In this document: in pieces, positions 10,392 to 22,689 of the stretch
Layout of the letters: each line of letters opens with the position of its first letter
How positions within the stretch are numbered: the first letter of the stretch is position 1
Source of the DNA: Enoplolaimus lenunculus
Taxonomy: Eukaryota > Nematoda > Enoplea > Enoplida > Thoracostomopsidae
Direction: 5' to 3'
DNA: 64,000 nucleotides
Assembly: GCA_030248215.1 (NCBI GenBank)
Contig: JASANG010002166.1
Location: 246,087-310,086 of the forward strand
Program-made: the position numbers and the translations under genes
Notes under the pieces: model-generated
Database searches by the model: none
Told to the model about the DNA's origin: nothing
What the model saw: the letters and a program-made list of their open reading frames with translations, nothing else

Positions 10392-12879
10392 TTATTTCTC
10401 TTGGGCACTTGTTTGTTCCTTGCCCGATGGCACCTTCAAACGATGTTCAAATTTCTCAAACTCCGCTTCTGCAATATCATCCACTTCATCGGTAACCTAA
10501 ATATAAGAAAATAAATAAAATGACTTTTACGAACCTCGATATACGTAATTCAGTTCCGTTTCGAACGCTACCTATAACAAATATATTAAAAATATTAACG
10601 AAGATTAAGCAAATTTTAGAGCAACATGCGTTTGCAAACTCAGAAACAATAATTTAGTAAAATATAAGTGATCTCGCTAAAATTTAAAATGCTATTTTTA
10701 CTGAGCTTTAAACGAATATAAAACTATCAAAATGTACCTGAATAACATCTTTAATTTCAGGTATGTACCACTGCATCATGTTTTGAATACCCGCTTTCAG
10801 CGTAACAGTCGAACTAGGGCAACCAGTGCATGCACCGACGAGTTTCAACTTGAGCACACCGTCTTCATAACCCTAGACATAAGAAACTCGAATCGATTTT
10901 AGACAAAGAAACAGCATATACCTCACTTAGATTTAAAATTTTGTCACAAACGACAAAACATTTTGCCCTTGAATTGGTTTGGCGAGGTTAATCGTCAAAA
11001 CACTAACTCGTTTCGCACCGCATTTTACTAACATACTGCTAGACAAGCCTCAAAACAAAATTACAGAATAAGGATGTCACATGCATTTTGCGCGTACAGA
11101 TACTGCTTCCAAAATTTGCATTCATTAAACACAAAATTTTTTCCTTTAATCTGTCACAGATTTACAATACTAAATGAAAACTACATGAATCGTTTTAGTT
11201 GTGACGTTTTTTGCACTTCTGTTTGTTGTAGGAATGCTTAAACCAAATATCTCACGCAATTTTTAAAGCCGGTGCATGTATTTTACCATATACACTACAT
11301 CGCCTCCATCTTCTTGAACTGTTGGTCTAATACGAGCATCCAACAATTCTTTAATCATAACCACAGTTTCATCATCGTCTTCATGAATTTCTAAATTAAA
11401 TTAATATTACCAACAGATAACCACAAAATAAACTATAAGTGGAGCAAGTTTTGTTGCCGGATACATAAAATGTCATGGTTCGCATAGGTTGTACCCCCTC
11501 TAAATAAAAAGGAGTAGGCCAAAAACGGAACGCGTGACTGGTACATAAATTTTACACAGAATATGCCCAGTTGCATACTCATTTTTTCTCTGCGCCGACT
11601 AAAACTGTCCACAGAAAAACTAATTATATCTAATAAGAAACAGTTCAAACTTGGCATAATACTGTATACATTGTCAGCTTTTTCTCTGCACGATTAATTG
11701 TTAAATTCTCTGTTCTATAAATCTACCACATAATGCCAAGTAACTAACCTGTATCGACACTCTTTATTGCATCTTCGTCAAGCATTATCGGAGAACCGCT
11801 TGTGAAATAATCCATAATGACAGCAAATATCTCTGGTTTTAAGACAGCCCAGTTTGTCTCTTCATCTGACTTAAAAATATATACAAAACGTCAAAAATGA
11901 AGCGTTTTACGACTAATATTATTTCAGTTATTTACACTGCACCCTACCTCTCATTTTTTTATTTCTATACGAGACTGATTAGAAAAGCTTTGATAAAGTT
12001 TAATTTATTTATAAAGCCAATTGCAAGTGCCAATTTAACAAAAACAAACTCGTATATGAAGCAACAAACCTTAGTAATCGTTATAAAGTCCTGGCCGTAG
12101 AATACTCTTTGGATGCCAGTAATGGTAAAGAGTTGTCTGAAACAGTGAAAAATTTAACTTATATTCCATATTTATGTTATGAGATTAAAACAGGGAACTT
12201 ATAACAAAAAACTGAACCGTATCGAAAACTTATAGCCAAAGTCAAACATTTTTTACAAAATCTTAGCATAGTATATTACATATATTATACGAGACATTCG
12301 TCTTGTGAGATCGGAAATAACAGTAACTGCACTGACATTAATCGTCATATTAACGACATTAAACAGTGATATTAATTACTGCTTGCCTTGCTAAAGGTGA
12401 GCTGCGAGTTGACTGAATATTTGGAAAATCCACTGTTCCGCCAGATTCCAATACAGGCTGCCCCGGAAGAAACTTTAAGCTGTTTGGGTTCGGAGTATCT
12501 TGCACTTGTATAAACATATTTCGCCCTAAGCAAAAATATAAATAGCATCTTTCTATAGTACACACTGCACAAAAACAAATTTAACGTTTGCTTATAATTT
12601 TGTTAAAATTTCCTCTGATATATGCTGTCACCTAAAAATGTGGAGATTAACAAGTACATATTAAGTAACAATTGTGAAATTTCAAATCATCCGAAACAAT
12701 ATGATACTTCGGCATAAGTTGCACATACCCTGTCATATACTTACGTACGTAATCGTTTAAAAGCTGCTGCCATGAGCGACGATTTACTTACGTAATTGTT
12801 TGAAAATTGAAGCAACAAGCGATGATCTACTGCTGGTTGACGATCCAGCCAAGCAATACAAAGATCTTGGAAGAAACAT
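10392..12879 (-). CDS. NFU1: NFU1 iron-sulfur cluster scaffold, mitochondrial, complete
   Basis: NFU1 passes 4Fe-4S clusters to mitochondrial proteins such as lipoate synthase and respiratory subunits. Seven minus-strand exons: 12879-12792, 12525-12387, 12136-12070, 11869-11749, 11390-11287, 10872-10738, 10496-10392. They sum to 759 bases, 252 residues, close to human NFU1 (254). Residues 1-30 ([20 protein letters not shown]…) are basic and Ser-rich, a mitochondrial presequence. The N-terminal Nfu domain follows ([19 protein letters not shown], then [19 protein letters not shown] and [17 protein letters not shown]). The NifU C-terminal domain has [19 protein letters not shown] and the cluster-binding CTGC (Cys188/Cys191). 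The acidic tail ends SAQEK. The second intron (12386-12137) has a GC donor (AG|GCAAGC). An AATAAA overlaps the stop codon (10391-10396). The start is the first ATG of the presequence frame. Confidence 0.95.
12738..12831 (-). repeat. tandem duplication around the NFU1 exon-1 donor
   Basis: Two imperfect 45-base units on + (ACTTACGTACGTAATCGTTT and ACTTACGTAATTGTTTG, each followed by a GCGA(C/T)GAT end). The exon-1 donor in use (12791) lies in one unit. The other unit repeats the donor and adds an ATG reading MAAAFKRLR. It could give an alternative 5' exon without the long presequence. Confidence 0.55.
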
Positions 12880-14244
12880 TTTGTCAGTTAAATTATACAA
12901 ATCATGAAAGGGTATGAAAGTTACACATTAAGCAATATTACATGACATGTTCTTGAACAGAAAATATGCAAAATAATGAGTTTATCTTTTGAAGCACTGA
13001 AACATTACCGAACAGTCAAAACAACCATATTGGTTATATAATTGTCCAACTCCACGTATGTATATATTTATGTTTCTGTATGTATGTTTATTACTGACAC
13101 CTAAATACAGCCAAACATGTGGGCTAATGAAGTGCTTCCATCAGTTCCCACTGTGATTGTGAAGCAGCGTATACTGTCGGTTGGTTACCAGTTGATACAA
13201 CAAAAAATCAGTTGACAATCAAATTAAAAGCCAAATGTGGATCCGACAACCGTAGAAACAACAATACCACCAAAAATTTGACAAATTTCACATTTTACAG
13301 GCCGCTCACGAAACAATTAATATATTAAATAACTCGTTATATGACTCAATATTTTTGTGTCAGGACGCAAATATTAGAACTGAGGTGTGGCGCGTAATAT
13401 AATAACATTTGCAACTTTCATGATCCGGATTCCGATTCGGCATATTACCAACGGATCCGGATTCAGGCAAATCACGGTTTCGGGTCACCCTACTTTGAAG
13501 ATTCACAACCAGTAAATTCTTTTGAAACTATACGGTCTACACGATCCCTGTAAGAAGTTTCGCCCAAAGTTTACGGCCACGCCTCGTTGTGAAGCTGATG
13601 ATTGATAAATTTTAGTAATTTTTGTCACCAACGTAGAATATATCGACTAGCTAGGCTTCGTAGCTAGCTCGTCTCATTGGCTTGTACGCGTGTTTACTTT
13701 CATTGTTTTCTGTCCTATTGGTCGTGTTTTTCAACAGTGAAGAGTTAATGTCATAGCGTCCTGGAATTCCACCTGAACGGTGACTGGTGCTTTAGTTTCT
13801 TCGGAAATTATTTAACTGATTTAGCAGTGTATTTCTGGTTCAACCGGTGACTGGAAATATTGGTAGGGATTTCGTAGCGATTTTCGGAATATTTACAAAC
13901 TTGTTTTGGAGATTGTAGAAATAGCGCCTTTGACAACTAATTGGTGCTAAAATTAGTTTTCATCACCGTTCCGCTTAGATTGAGCAGTAGCGAACCTGCC
14001 GAAAACCCATGACGACCTCATGTGAAAATCTAGGACTCATTTCGTTTAGTCCCGACACTGGGCTCGCCGCAACCGACGGCGCTGTATCTAAAAACCCTAC
14101 CAATCAACATAAGCTATCTCGCAACACTTACCGTGAACATCTAAGGACCGAATTTATGGGCACGTTGTTTGTACTACCCATCTCGGTGATACCTCCACAA
14201 TAGAACTATACTCTCTGCACGACCTTCGTTAGAATTCTTGCCCA

Positions 14245-14335
14245 AACCTTGCACCACGCTGGGAATCGAACCGCGGCTCTCATGCACTCGAGTCAAACAC
14301 CATGTGAAAATTGCAGCAGCTTCTTAGACCAGTAT
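14245..14335 (-). repeat. tRNA-derived repeat (SINE-like)
   Basis: The minus strand has an A-box-like TGGTCTAAGAAGCTGC and a good B box GGTTCGATTCCC about 55 bases on, with a long middle as in Leu/Ser tRNAs. The ends pair weakly (GCAC/GTGC), so it is a tRNA relative rather than a working tRNA. Confidence 0.45.
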
Positions 14336-15067
14336 ATGTGCACATCGTGACTCTGTAGGAGCGTGCTTAACTGAGAATTTATCGACCGTGGATAATATGC
14401 AGCAATATTGAAATCTGGATTTAAAACTTACATAATTAACTTTGATCACTAGCTAAGTAAAACACTGAAAATAAAATCGAATAATCCATCTCTAAACGGT
14501 ATATGAAAATGAACTATTATCCCGAACCAGTTCAATAACCTTTGCACAACCTTAAGCAAAGACTAGAAGCTAAAAATAGGTACAGGTTGCGGCAATATAC
14601 AGTATTTTGGCACTCGAACTTAAGTCAAACCTACCAAACGTGAGTGAAATATCGATTTAAGCCGGAATTGAATTTAAGTCATGTAAAAATGTCTTTGCAA
14701 TTCCCTGAGTGTTTTTAAAATGACGATGGTGATTGAAAGGCGTTTTTAAGTTTTACACTACAGGAAAAAATAGTAAGGAAGCGGCACTACATAAAACATT
14801 TGTTGGTTTTTCATTGTTGAGTGCAATATGCCGAAAAGATTTAAGCTCGTCTCAACAAGCACATTTCTGTTCCTTTATCTAACAAGCCTAGATACAATAT
14901 CAAAAGTATTTGGGTAACATAAGAGCAAAAACAGGAATCACTCCTGCTGCGTGGCTAAAATATTGCTGAAAGTTGGGGGTAGCGGGGTGAGTAGGACAGC
15001 CGGGATAAGAGGACAACCAGACTGCGGGACAGCGGAGATATTTTTACAACTGGTGTATTTTCTAGTG

Positions 15068-15145
15068 AAGCCTAATATTAAGCCTAATGTTTGTCTAGAC
15101 TATATTTAAGCGTAAGCTAATGACTAAGCCTAAAACTGGCACTTA
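15068..15145 (+). mobile_element. TLM fragment, degraded
   Basis: AAGCCTAATATTAAGCCTAA, GTCTAGACTATATTTAAGCG, GACTAAGCCTAAAACT. Confidence 0.4.
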
Positions 15146-15665
15146 CTTCAGCCCGCACAACTGAAATGTTGGGAAAATTTTCAGTAATATTTTGCATGTA
15201 CAATATTCACTTCCAATCAACACAAGAACTGTGAGGGGCACTTTTTTATTTTCCAATTAGGGAAGGCTGCCGTCATCCTGAAACCCCACTATTTCAAGAA
15301 TCAAGATACCCTAAGCAGGATGGAGGCCTGCTGCCCCCCAAGCCCCCGTATTAAGCGACCCTCATGTTAAACCACCAAACACATGCCAGTATTTAAAAGA
15401 CATTTTAGCTATTCCAAGTTTTCGTTTCCCGGTACAAAATTTCCAAGGGTCGATGGCGCATGAAACCACCTGGGTACGCTCCTGTGTATTGTAAATTATG
15501 AAATATGACTAAATTCTTGTGAAAATAAGGGGTCGCGATCCGAAATATAAAGAGTAAGTATTCCAATTTATTTTTTTAACGTAAAGCCCTTCACTTCTGT
15601 CGAAACTTCAACAGTTGTTTCTGCCGAATTTTCCAATCTATATACCCTGGCTTCAGCATTTTTAT

Positions 15666-15860
15666 GGCCCATGTATAGAACATGCCGGAACAGCAGCATA
15701 AGCATAATCTTAAGCGTAAGCCTAAGCCTAAGCGTAAGGATGAACCTATTCCTAAGCCTAAGCCTAAGCCTAAACCTAAGTAAAAAATTTACTCTAAAGC
15801 TTAAAATGACTCTATTACAGCCCCTCCTGAAAACGATCCGGCCCTGTTCTAAACATGGGT
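15666..15860 (+). mobile_element. TLM element
   Basis: Both termini present: GGCCCATGTATAGAACATGC and CGGCCCTGTTCTAAACATGG. The core has two runs of CCTAAG, about 3 and 5 units, split by GTAAGGATGAACCTATT. Confidence 0.9.
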
Positions 15861-16011
15861 CATTTTGGCCTCTAAAATGTACCCTGTAATTTATTTTTCA
15901 CATGATACAAATAATTCTGTGCGACGTATAGTGATATTTTGAATTAAGTCAATAAAAGCTATATAATTATACGTACAAACTGCCCAACCATTCACCTTTA
16001 ATTCAGTCAAC

Positions 16012-16347
16012 ATGGCTCGTCATATACCTTGTAATTACAAACGATTTTGGTGTCCAATTCCAGTACCACTACCGAGTTGGTTCCAAAATTCGATTTCAAT
16101 ATTAATTTCCCAAAGCTTTAAGTGCTTAAAGCCGGTGCTGTATGTCGCTTCCGCGCTGTGGACCAAATATTTACATAACTTATGGTGCAGCATATATAGA
16201 AATGTAAATGCTGAACTGAAATTGAAGCATCAGGCGTACTTTATAGCTGCATACCTTTTTGTTGTGCCATTAATATTAAGTGTTCTGAAATACAGTTCAA
16301 ATTTGACTGTGCCAAACTTGATCTCTCTTCTTGGTTTGAACGCATGA
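16012..16347 (+). CDS. small basic one-TM protein, function unknown
   Basis: A 111-residue uninterrupted frame, MARHIPCNYKRFWCPIPVPL…. The N-terminal half is basic and aromatic with PLPSW near residues 19-23. A clear membrane segment lies at about residues 76-94 (YFIAAYLFVVPLILSVLKY), and the C-terminus is mildly hydrophobic. A nematode-type acceptor (TTTAATTCAG, ending 16006) sits only 5 bases before the ATG, as expected of a trans-spliced single-exon gene; that supports both the gene and its start. Size, PSW motif and single TM faintly recall ATP synthase subunit f, but I do not claim it. A foldback MITE begins 26 bases past the stop. It could still be a chance ORF. Confidence 0.45.
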   Translation: MARHIPCNYKRFWCPIPVPLPSWFQNSISILISQSFKCLKPVLYVASALWTKYLHNLWCSIYRNVNAELKLKHQAYFIAAYLFVVPLILSVLKYSSNLTVPNLISLLGLNA

Positions 16348-16373
16348 AATCAGACTCGCTGCATAAAATAACA

Positions 16374-16543
16374 CACTGCAAATCCCAATGAGTATTAATC
16401 AATTCAGCTACCTGGGTTAATTGATTAATTAACTCAGAATGAATTGAATCAACTGAAAATTTTGAGTTCTGATAGTCCTAACTCTCAGACTGAGTGATTC
16501 AACTGATTCTGAGTTGAAATCAACTCACTGAAAATTTACAGTG
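16374..16543. mobile_element. foldback MITE (family D), copy 1
   Basis: Starts CACTGCAAATCCCAATGAG and ends CTCACTGAAAATTTACAGTG, its inverse. The inside repeats TGAGTTGA/TCAACTCA in both directions. It starts 26 bases after the small gene's stop. Confidence 0.75.
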
Positions 16544-16744
16544 CACAATCTTCACAAATGAAAATAAGTTAGTAAAACTACATATATCAACCTGATTTTA
16601 ACATTTGTTCGGCTTCACCAGTTCAAAGCATTATCGCCTTTTTCAACCAAAAATTCAAAGTGGATGTATTCAGAAAGACTTTGAAAGCGGACAAGGATGA
16701 CATTTTTCTGATGTAGAAATGTAAACAAAAATTTAGCTACAGAG

Positions 16745-17165
16745 ACGAAAATGTTTCAGAGAAGGTGACGCTGCTCCGTTGCCTTCCGTAGTTGCGGCAG
16801 TGAAAGGTATTAAGGCAGCATTGAACAATCGGAGGTCTACTTCCAGTTCGGGCTGCTGCAGAAAGTTTACCTCCGGTTCTGGTAGAATGTTTGCCGGAGG
16901 TTCCGGCCGGCAATTTCGGTAGTGAAATTTTGTATAGTTTTAATAAAAACTTTTCTGTTTAGCGCGCTTCGTTTTAACTTTTGGCACAATTCTGTACAAA
17001 CGAAATAAGCGTAAAACCAAACGATTTAAATAACACATTACAGATATTGGCTAAAATTAACAAGTTAAACGTTATTTAAACTGCCTAATTTTGCGACACC
17101 TCCGGCTCAGCCTAGACTTGTTAACCTCCGGCTCCGGTATCTTTCACCTCCATGCGCGGCCTGAG
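16745..17165 (+). repeat. CCGGAG-rich interspersed repeat (family F)
   Basis: Clusters of GGTTCCGG and CTCCGGCTC flank a shared core (GTTTTAACTTTTGGCACAAT, AAGCGTAAAACCAAACGATT, GGCTAAAATTAACAAG). The core recurs at 32075-32405. Confidence 0.7.
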
Positions 17166-17611
17166 GCCATATCTACAACTGTCAAAATTTGTTCTCTAGT
17201 GTAATTAATATTGCACACTATTCTTTGAAACCCTGCGTGTCATCGTACCTGTAAAAAATGTACAAACGGCTTGTTAAAGGTTTTAATTCCTTTTCTTTAT
17301 TTTCAAATTTTCAATTTGAGCAAAAAACAACAACCAAGACGTAAACGGTTTATTTGGCAGCATGCTGCGGCCTCAAATAACAAAGACGTTTTTGCCTGGT
17401 TTGTTATTACAATTCATTATTGACATTCGCTTATAATTTCGTTTTTATAGGCACTTTATTGTTTAAATTTACCGTTCGTGGTCACAAATATTGCAAAAAT
17501 ATTAATATTTAGAAAATTCAGCTGTTTTCTTAAAATCACCCATATCTTAAAAATTGGGCAACCTGAATTTTTACAAAAACCGTTAAATCTTGTTCGCCTA
17601 TTAATTGCAAC

Positions 17612-17800
17612 AAGCAGCGGATTCAGTAATTTCTGACGGTTGGGTGGGCTGGCAAAGTTATGACACGCGATTTTTACTGAATGTTAAACATGCCAACTCT
17701 AAAGGAGAGAAAAATTCCAAGGTTGAGACTTTACCAATTTATCACAAAAAATCCTGATGTGGTGTGTAAGACCCCGCTCTCCTCAGAATCCGCTAGAGAT
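17612..17800. repeat. AGCGGATTC-bounded repeat
   Basis: AGCAGCGGATTCAGTAATTT at the left and CAGAATCCGCTAGAG at the right are inverted. The left end recurs at 33338 (GTGGATCCAGTAATTTCTGA). Confidence 0.45.
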
Positions 17801-18489
17801 TGCAACCATAAACGTACAAAATACATTTAAAATTGTGCTTCCGTTATGAATTATCTTAAAAACAATGGACACAGGATCCGTGTTGTCAACTGCGTTTGAA
17901 AAATACCAAATGCTTTTTGAGGTTACAAACAAAAACATTGTGCCACATATTTGTAAATACTCCTTTGGTCAGACAAATTTTACAAGACTATAGACATATT
18001 GCTAACTAGCGATAATTGCTATACACAATTGAAAATATGTGCTTCATATTTTTAGCTTTTTTTGTACTTTGATTGCATTGCGTTTACTGAATAAGATAAC
18101 TTTAGTTAAGCCCTACAACATTTAAATCATCAACGTGTGTGGTATTTGATTCTGGCACGGTTAATATTTAAATATTATTTTCAAATATTTTTCTGTTTTT
18201 ATGCTTTAGAATTTAAAAATATTTTTCGAGAGTTGTGAAATACCAACAGTCGCTTTGGTTGCTTGTTGTTACACTTTGTATTATGAAAACTATGAAATTG
18301 CATCTGGTCGCAGAATTGCTTGTGAACGCTTCTACTATGATTTATCCTGCTTAACTTTTTAACTCATACATAACACTATGAGCGATTGAATACATGTAAT
18401 GTACGAGCAACACACACACCCCGTAAGCGGGGTTTAATATTCTAACATAATACGCGCAGTACAAAATCTGTATAAGACGTGAAAACCCC

Positions 18490-18600
18490 CTTGGGCTCGA
18501 GCGTCATGCTCCTATAGCTGAGTAGTCACCGTAAACGCCTCGAAACCGAGAGACTGGGGATAGAATCTCACCTTGAAATTACATCTGATATGAAATTGAA
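18490..18600 (+). repeat. tRNA-derived repeat (SINE-like)
   Basis: CTCGAGCGTCATGCTCCTAT, AGCTGAGTAGTCACCG and GGGGATAGAATCTCA resemble A and B boxes. Related pieces (CTATAGC(T/A)GAG) occur at 21500, 58375 and 59610. Confidence 0.4.
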
Positions 18601-19444
18601 AAAATTCATGTGAGAGCGTTAAAGATTAAAGTGCCGGCACACTTTTTGTCCGTTTAAATGTCTTGCGGCACCATCCAGCATATTGAAGCATCGTGTAGAG
18701 GTGTGTCATATTTGTTGTTTGGCGGCGGAAGTCAAAAACAATTTATAAATCGGTCTGCGATGCCGGCCGTTGCTGTACAAAATAGTACGTGAGTACGGAA
18801 CCGGATATTACCGCGGACCAATGCATAAACATTTTTTGACTTGCAGCGACTCACAACAAGTATAACACAATCCCTGTTTCGAATTATATTACTTTACCTA
18901 CTGGATACCAAAACCGGATATTAACCGGATATAGCATCTGAACTTGTGCATTAATTGTTAGCTTGAATTTTTCATATTTACTGCCGCGAATCAAAACTTG
19001 AACTTCTTGAATTGCGCAAAACTGCAATCCCTGCAAGATGTCAAATACGCTTAACTGTATAAAGCAGGTTTTACAATTCCGGACCCCCACGGTAAATATC
19101 CGGTATCCGGTGGCGGCAGGTTTATACTTAATAGCGTAACCAAATGCGGATATCGATTTTTTGCCGGATATTAATAATATAACTTAACTAAGAAAATTAG
19201 CGGCCTGGACATCTATTAAAAAACCCAAGCGCACTCTGGCAATCTTTCAGGACCTAAGATTTGCGAATTAGTTGAAAATGAGCTTTCCAAAGAAAGATGG
19301 ATCTTACCAACTACAATTTGATATGCCCTACTTTCCCTGGCTGGCCCTACATTCTTTCTGTAATTGGCAAATAAAGGCATTGAACTTCAGACCTGTGTTC
19401 AGGGGCCTGCCTACTGCGATGCAGGAAGACTGCAAGATTAAGAG

Positions 19445-19515
19445 ACTGGTAGGTTTAGGTTTAGGCTTAGGCTTACAATAAAGGCTTTAGCGGGCGCCTT
19501 CCTACATGGGTCGAA
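19445..19515 (-). mobile_element. TLM fragment
   Basis: AGGTTTAGGTTTAGGCTTAG followed by a CCTACATGGGTC end. Confidence 0.4.
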
Positions 19516-19939
19516 CTACAAATTAACATATACAGTCCACCCAGATGTATATATTTTTTGGAATAACTTAGAAACACTAAATTTTACGATATAAGCTTTC
19601 TTGCCGTAATTGAATTTTTTTCTGGCATAGAAGAATTGCGAACAAATAGTCCGGTGTAACACGATATTTTAAAAGGTTCTGTAAATATATACATTTCAAC
19701 GTAAAACTCTAACTTATTTTTATGTTCAACTCAGCTGTGCTGTTTGAGTACAGATATACATTGCAGCAAAATGAAACAACCAAATACTTCAAAACCCGTT
19801 AATATTTGAAACGAAATTCGATCTTGAAACTGGCGTTGCGAATTTGTTTCAAAGTGTAAATTTTACATAAATGGGCGAAACATTGTTGAAATTCAATTTT
19901 TAAATGATATTTAATACATGCCATTTAACTGTAGGATAT

Positions 19940-20145
19940 CCGAGCCCGAAGCCAGAGGGAGATCATGGGGCTGAGCGCATGCGTGGAAGAATTTTGACTA
20001 TTTTGGAAAATTTTCAACCTTGCTCGTAAGTCGTTGAAAATGCTTGTACGCTGCTCATGAAAATTTTTTAGCCCTCCCACTAGCAAGGTGAGCTGGCTAC
20101 GGGTGCTGAGTGGATGAAAAAAATTACATTTCTGAAGGGGCAGGC
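19940..20145 (+). repeat. AGCAAGGTGAGCTGGCTA repeat (family I), copy 1
   Basis: GGAAAATTTTCAACCTTGCT, GTAAGTCGTTGAAAATGCTT, then CTAGCAAGGTGAGCTGGCTA. The same order occurs at 21575 and 50228. Confidence 0.65.
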
Positions 20146-20579
20146 CGCGCGATATGTAATAGTGAAATAAGCACGTGAGCGAAGCGAGACGAGAAGCTAA
20201 ACGCAATTGATACTAAATACTAATGGTTTTGATGGTTTTGCTCTCTCACGGGGGGAGGCTAGGTTTAGGTAACCCTAGAATTTGCCGGTGGCCAAAAACC
20301 TAACGCGTCTAGTTCGAGATGAACGTATATAGTTCTACGATCAAACTATGTGCTATTTAGTCCGCTTGTGCGAAGTCTAAATTGACTGTCCTGCATTATT
20401 AAAATCAGGGGTAGGTGTTGCGGCAGCATTCAAAGAATATTATGTTTGTGATGAGTCCTTTTCTCATCAGGGCTTGTTCTTGGCGTTTGTGTCAAGACAA
20501 AGCTCAAAATCTGAATTAAATGCAGTAAACCACGTCGCGTGTAAGGTCTCTCACTGCAACTTCGAAGGTCCAAGACCAC

Positions 20580-20770
20580 AAATTTTGTAAATTATTGGCA
20601 GTGCCGGAGTAGGCATGCGTGGGAACCCCAAAAATTCGGGGTGGACGCCCCCAGCCATGATTAAAATATTTTTGACTGTTTTGTTTAAAAATTTATTAGG
20701 GTGCGGGTCCCTCTTAGGGATTGGAGTCCCCAAATACGAGATATATGGGGTGCGGCTGACCTGGCCCTGA
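20580..20770 (-). repeat. GC-rich repeat (family H-like)
   Basis: AGTGCCGGAGTAGGCATGCG…GGGGTGCGGCTGACCTGGCC, sharing the GTGCTCCGGC…GTGGGAGC layout of 48775 and 54796. Confidence 0.45.
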
Positions 20771-20944
20771 TTATTTGGGACGGTTTTAAACATCTGTTTT
20801 AAATATGCGTCGATTGGAAAAACGGATCCGTAAAACCTATTGATCCTGTTAAAAGGAACAAGCAGCCTCTAAATGCGGAAATGGAGACTGGTTAAAAAGG
20901 AACATACAAGTGAATTCTGCGGTGCATATATAGATGATGACAAG

Positions 20945-21075
20945 CATTCTCCTAAGTCTAAACTATAGCCCATACCTATGTCTAAAGATAAACCCTAACC
21001 TTAAGCCTAAGTTAAAAATTAGTTTCAGGTTTAAGCTTCCACTATAACAGTCCCGCTGAAAATAGGGCGGCCTTC
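20945..21075 (+). mobile_element. TLM element, degraded
   Basis: CATTCTCCTAAGTCTAAACT, CTTAAGCCTAAGTTAAAAAT, ATAACAGTCCCGCTGAAAAT. Confidence 0.6.
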
Positions 21076-21574
21076 TAGAAAAACGGCTCCATAAAACTTA
21101 TCGATGATTGCAAAAAGACAAAAAGTACAGGGATAAGATAGCAGTGGCTAGATTTAAGCCGCTAAACCATCGGGAATTATCAGCTTGATTGTATTAGTTA
21201 TGGTTCTATGAACCGTCATCGGTTGGCTGTGATTTAAATTTCTTTCTGACCAAATTTCAAACGGTAAATAATCGTTCAATGTCGTATAAACTTTAAAAAA
21301 ACACATATTGTTTGGCCTCTTCAAGGATTTTAAATATATTTTTTAAAAAATTTTCAATCATTTCATCCAATGACAAGCAAGAATGAGTGATTACTCAAAA
21401 ACTTATCTGCTTTATGCGGGGTGAATTTTTTATCTTTTTAACCCTTTCTAGCATTTAGTATCGTATATGCAACACTTTTACACCTTGGGCTCAAGAGTCG
21501 AGCTTCTATAGCAGAGTGGAAACGGCAAATACCTCAAACTCATCATCTTGAGTTCGACTTGGATTAGTCACGTA

Positions 21575-21730
21575 GTCAGAGGGGATCTGCGGGGCTTAGC
21601 TCCGCTTAGAAATGTTCTAGCCGCCCTTGGAAACTTTCAAACTGCTTGTAAGTCAATTGAAATCCTTGTTGTATGCCCTACTGAAGATTTTTAGATCCGT
21701 CTAGCAAGGTTAGCTGGCTACGGACGGTTT
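21575..21730 (+). repeat. family I repeat, copy 2
   Basis: GGGGATCTGCGGGGCTTAGC, CAAACTGCTTGTAAGTCAAT, TCTAGCAAGGTTAGCTGGCT. Confidence 0.65.
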
Positions 21731-21873
21731 CGGAAGTTGAAAATAGATTTCAGTTGAAATCTTAGGTTTACGTGTAAAGTCATACACATGAGGTTAACAC
21801 AAACAACGTTTCAGTTTTACTATGGTTTGCGGTTAATATTCGGTACTACGATAGGTAGTTTAGCTGTTTATAC

Positions 21874-22082
21874 ACTGCCAAAAATGGTGAGTCAAATTGA
21901 CTGTCTCCGAAATAGGCTCTACTGGACTACACAAACTGAGTCAAATTCGACTCCGCCAGAATCAGATTTGACTCGCTTACTCGCACGTGTGACTCTGAAG
22001 GAGTCGAATTTGACTCAGTTTGGCGTAGTCCCGTAGAGCCTATTCCGTAGAGATTCAATTTGACTCACCATTTTTTGCAGCG
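21874..22082. mobile_element. foldback MITE (family C), copy 2
   Basis: CACTGCCAAAAATGGTGAGT…GACTCACCATTTTTTGCAG. Arms hold GAAATAGGCTCTACTGGACT and its inverse GTAGTCCCGTAGAGCCTATT. Same family as 6365-6567. Confidence 0.8.
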
Positions 22083-22689
22083 TATGTCAAATTCTAACCG
22101 AAAATCTGTTTTCATTTTCGCGTTGTGAAACAAGCCAGATGAAAATTCGCACAAGTTCATTCGAATGAGTGCAAAATAAAACATTTTTTCAAATGTCGTA
22201 GGTAATATCAACATTTTGGCTTTGTTTCCGGTATGTTTTTTAAGTTTCTTGTTTGTTTTCATGTTATATCCGCATTCGACATAATACATTATAACATTTT
22301 ACGCTAGTTTATTTGCTTCCTACCTTATACAATTTTAGTGTTTCATACATTTGCCGGCACACCGCCCCCCTTCAGAAATTTCCCAATCCACCTCTGTATT
22401 TCCATATGGCCTAATTTGTAACTCGCTACTGAGGGATGTGCCAACTCGACACGACCATTGAGTCTTAGTTAACGTGCCCCACTAATGAACCTCGGCAGAA
22501 CATTGCATTAGGGTGTGCAAGTAGTGGGTAAAAAGCAGCTGACTAGCATCATTACGCAATATTTTTACTCTATAATACCTATACAAAAATTGCTTTGAGA
22601 TCCCAAATATTGTAGCTGTGCCATTTCCCGCATACATGCCTGAGTGCTTGTTTAGTGTCCACCCACCGCTGAAGATTACGCGTAGCTTT

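Larger units (their letters stand above)
12880..16006. other. gap between NFU1 and the small one-TM gene
   Basis: No gene recognised. Contains the tRNA-derived repeat at 14245, a degraded TLM at 15068 and a good TLM at 15666. The NFU1 promoter must lie just above 12880, but I see no defined motif. Confidence 0.5.
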
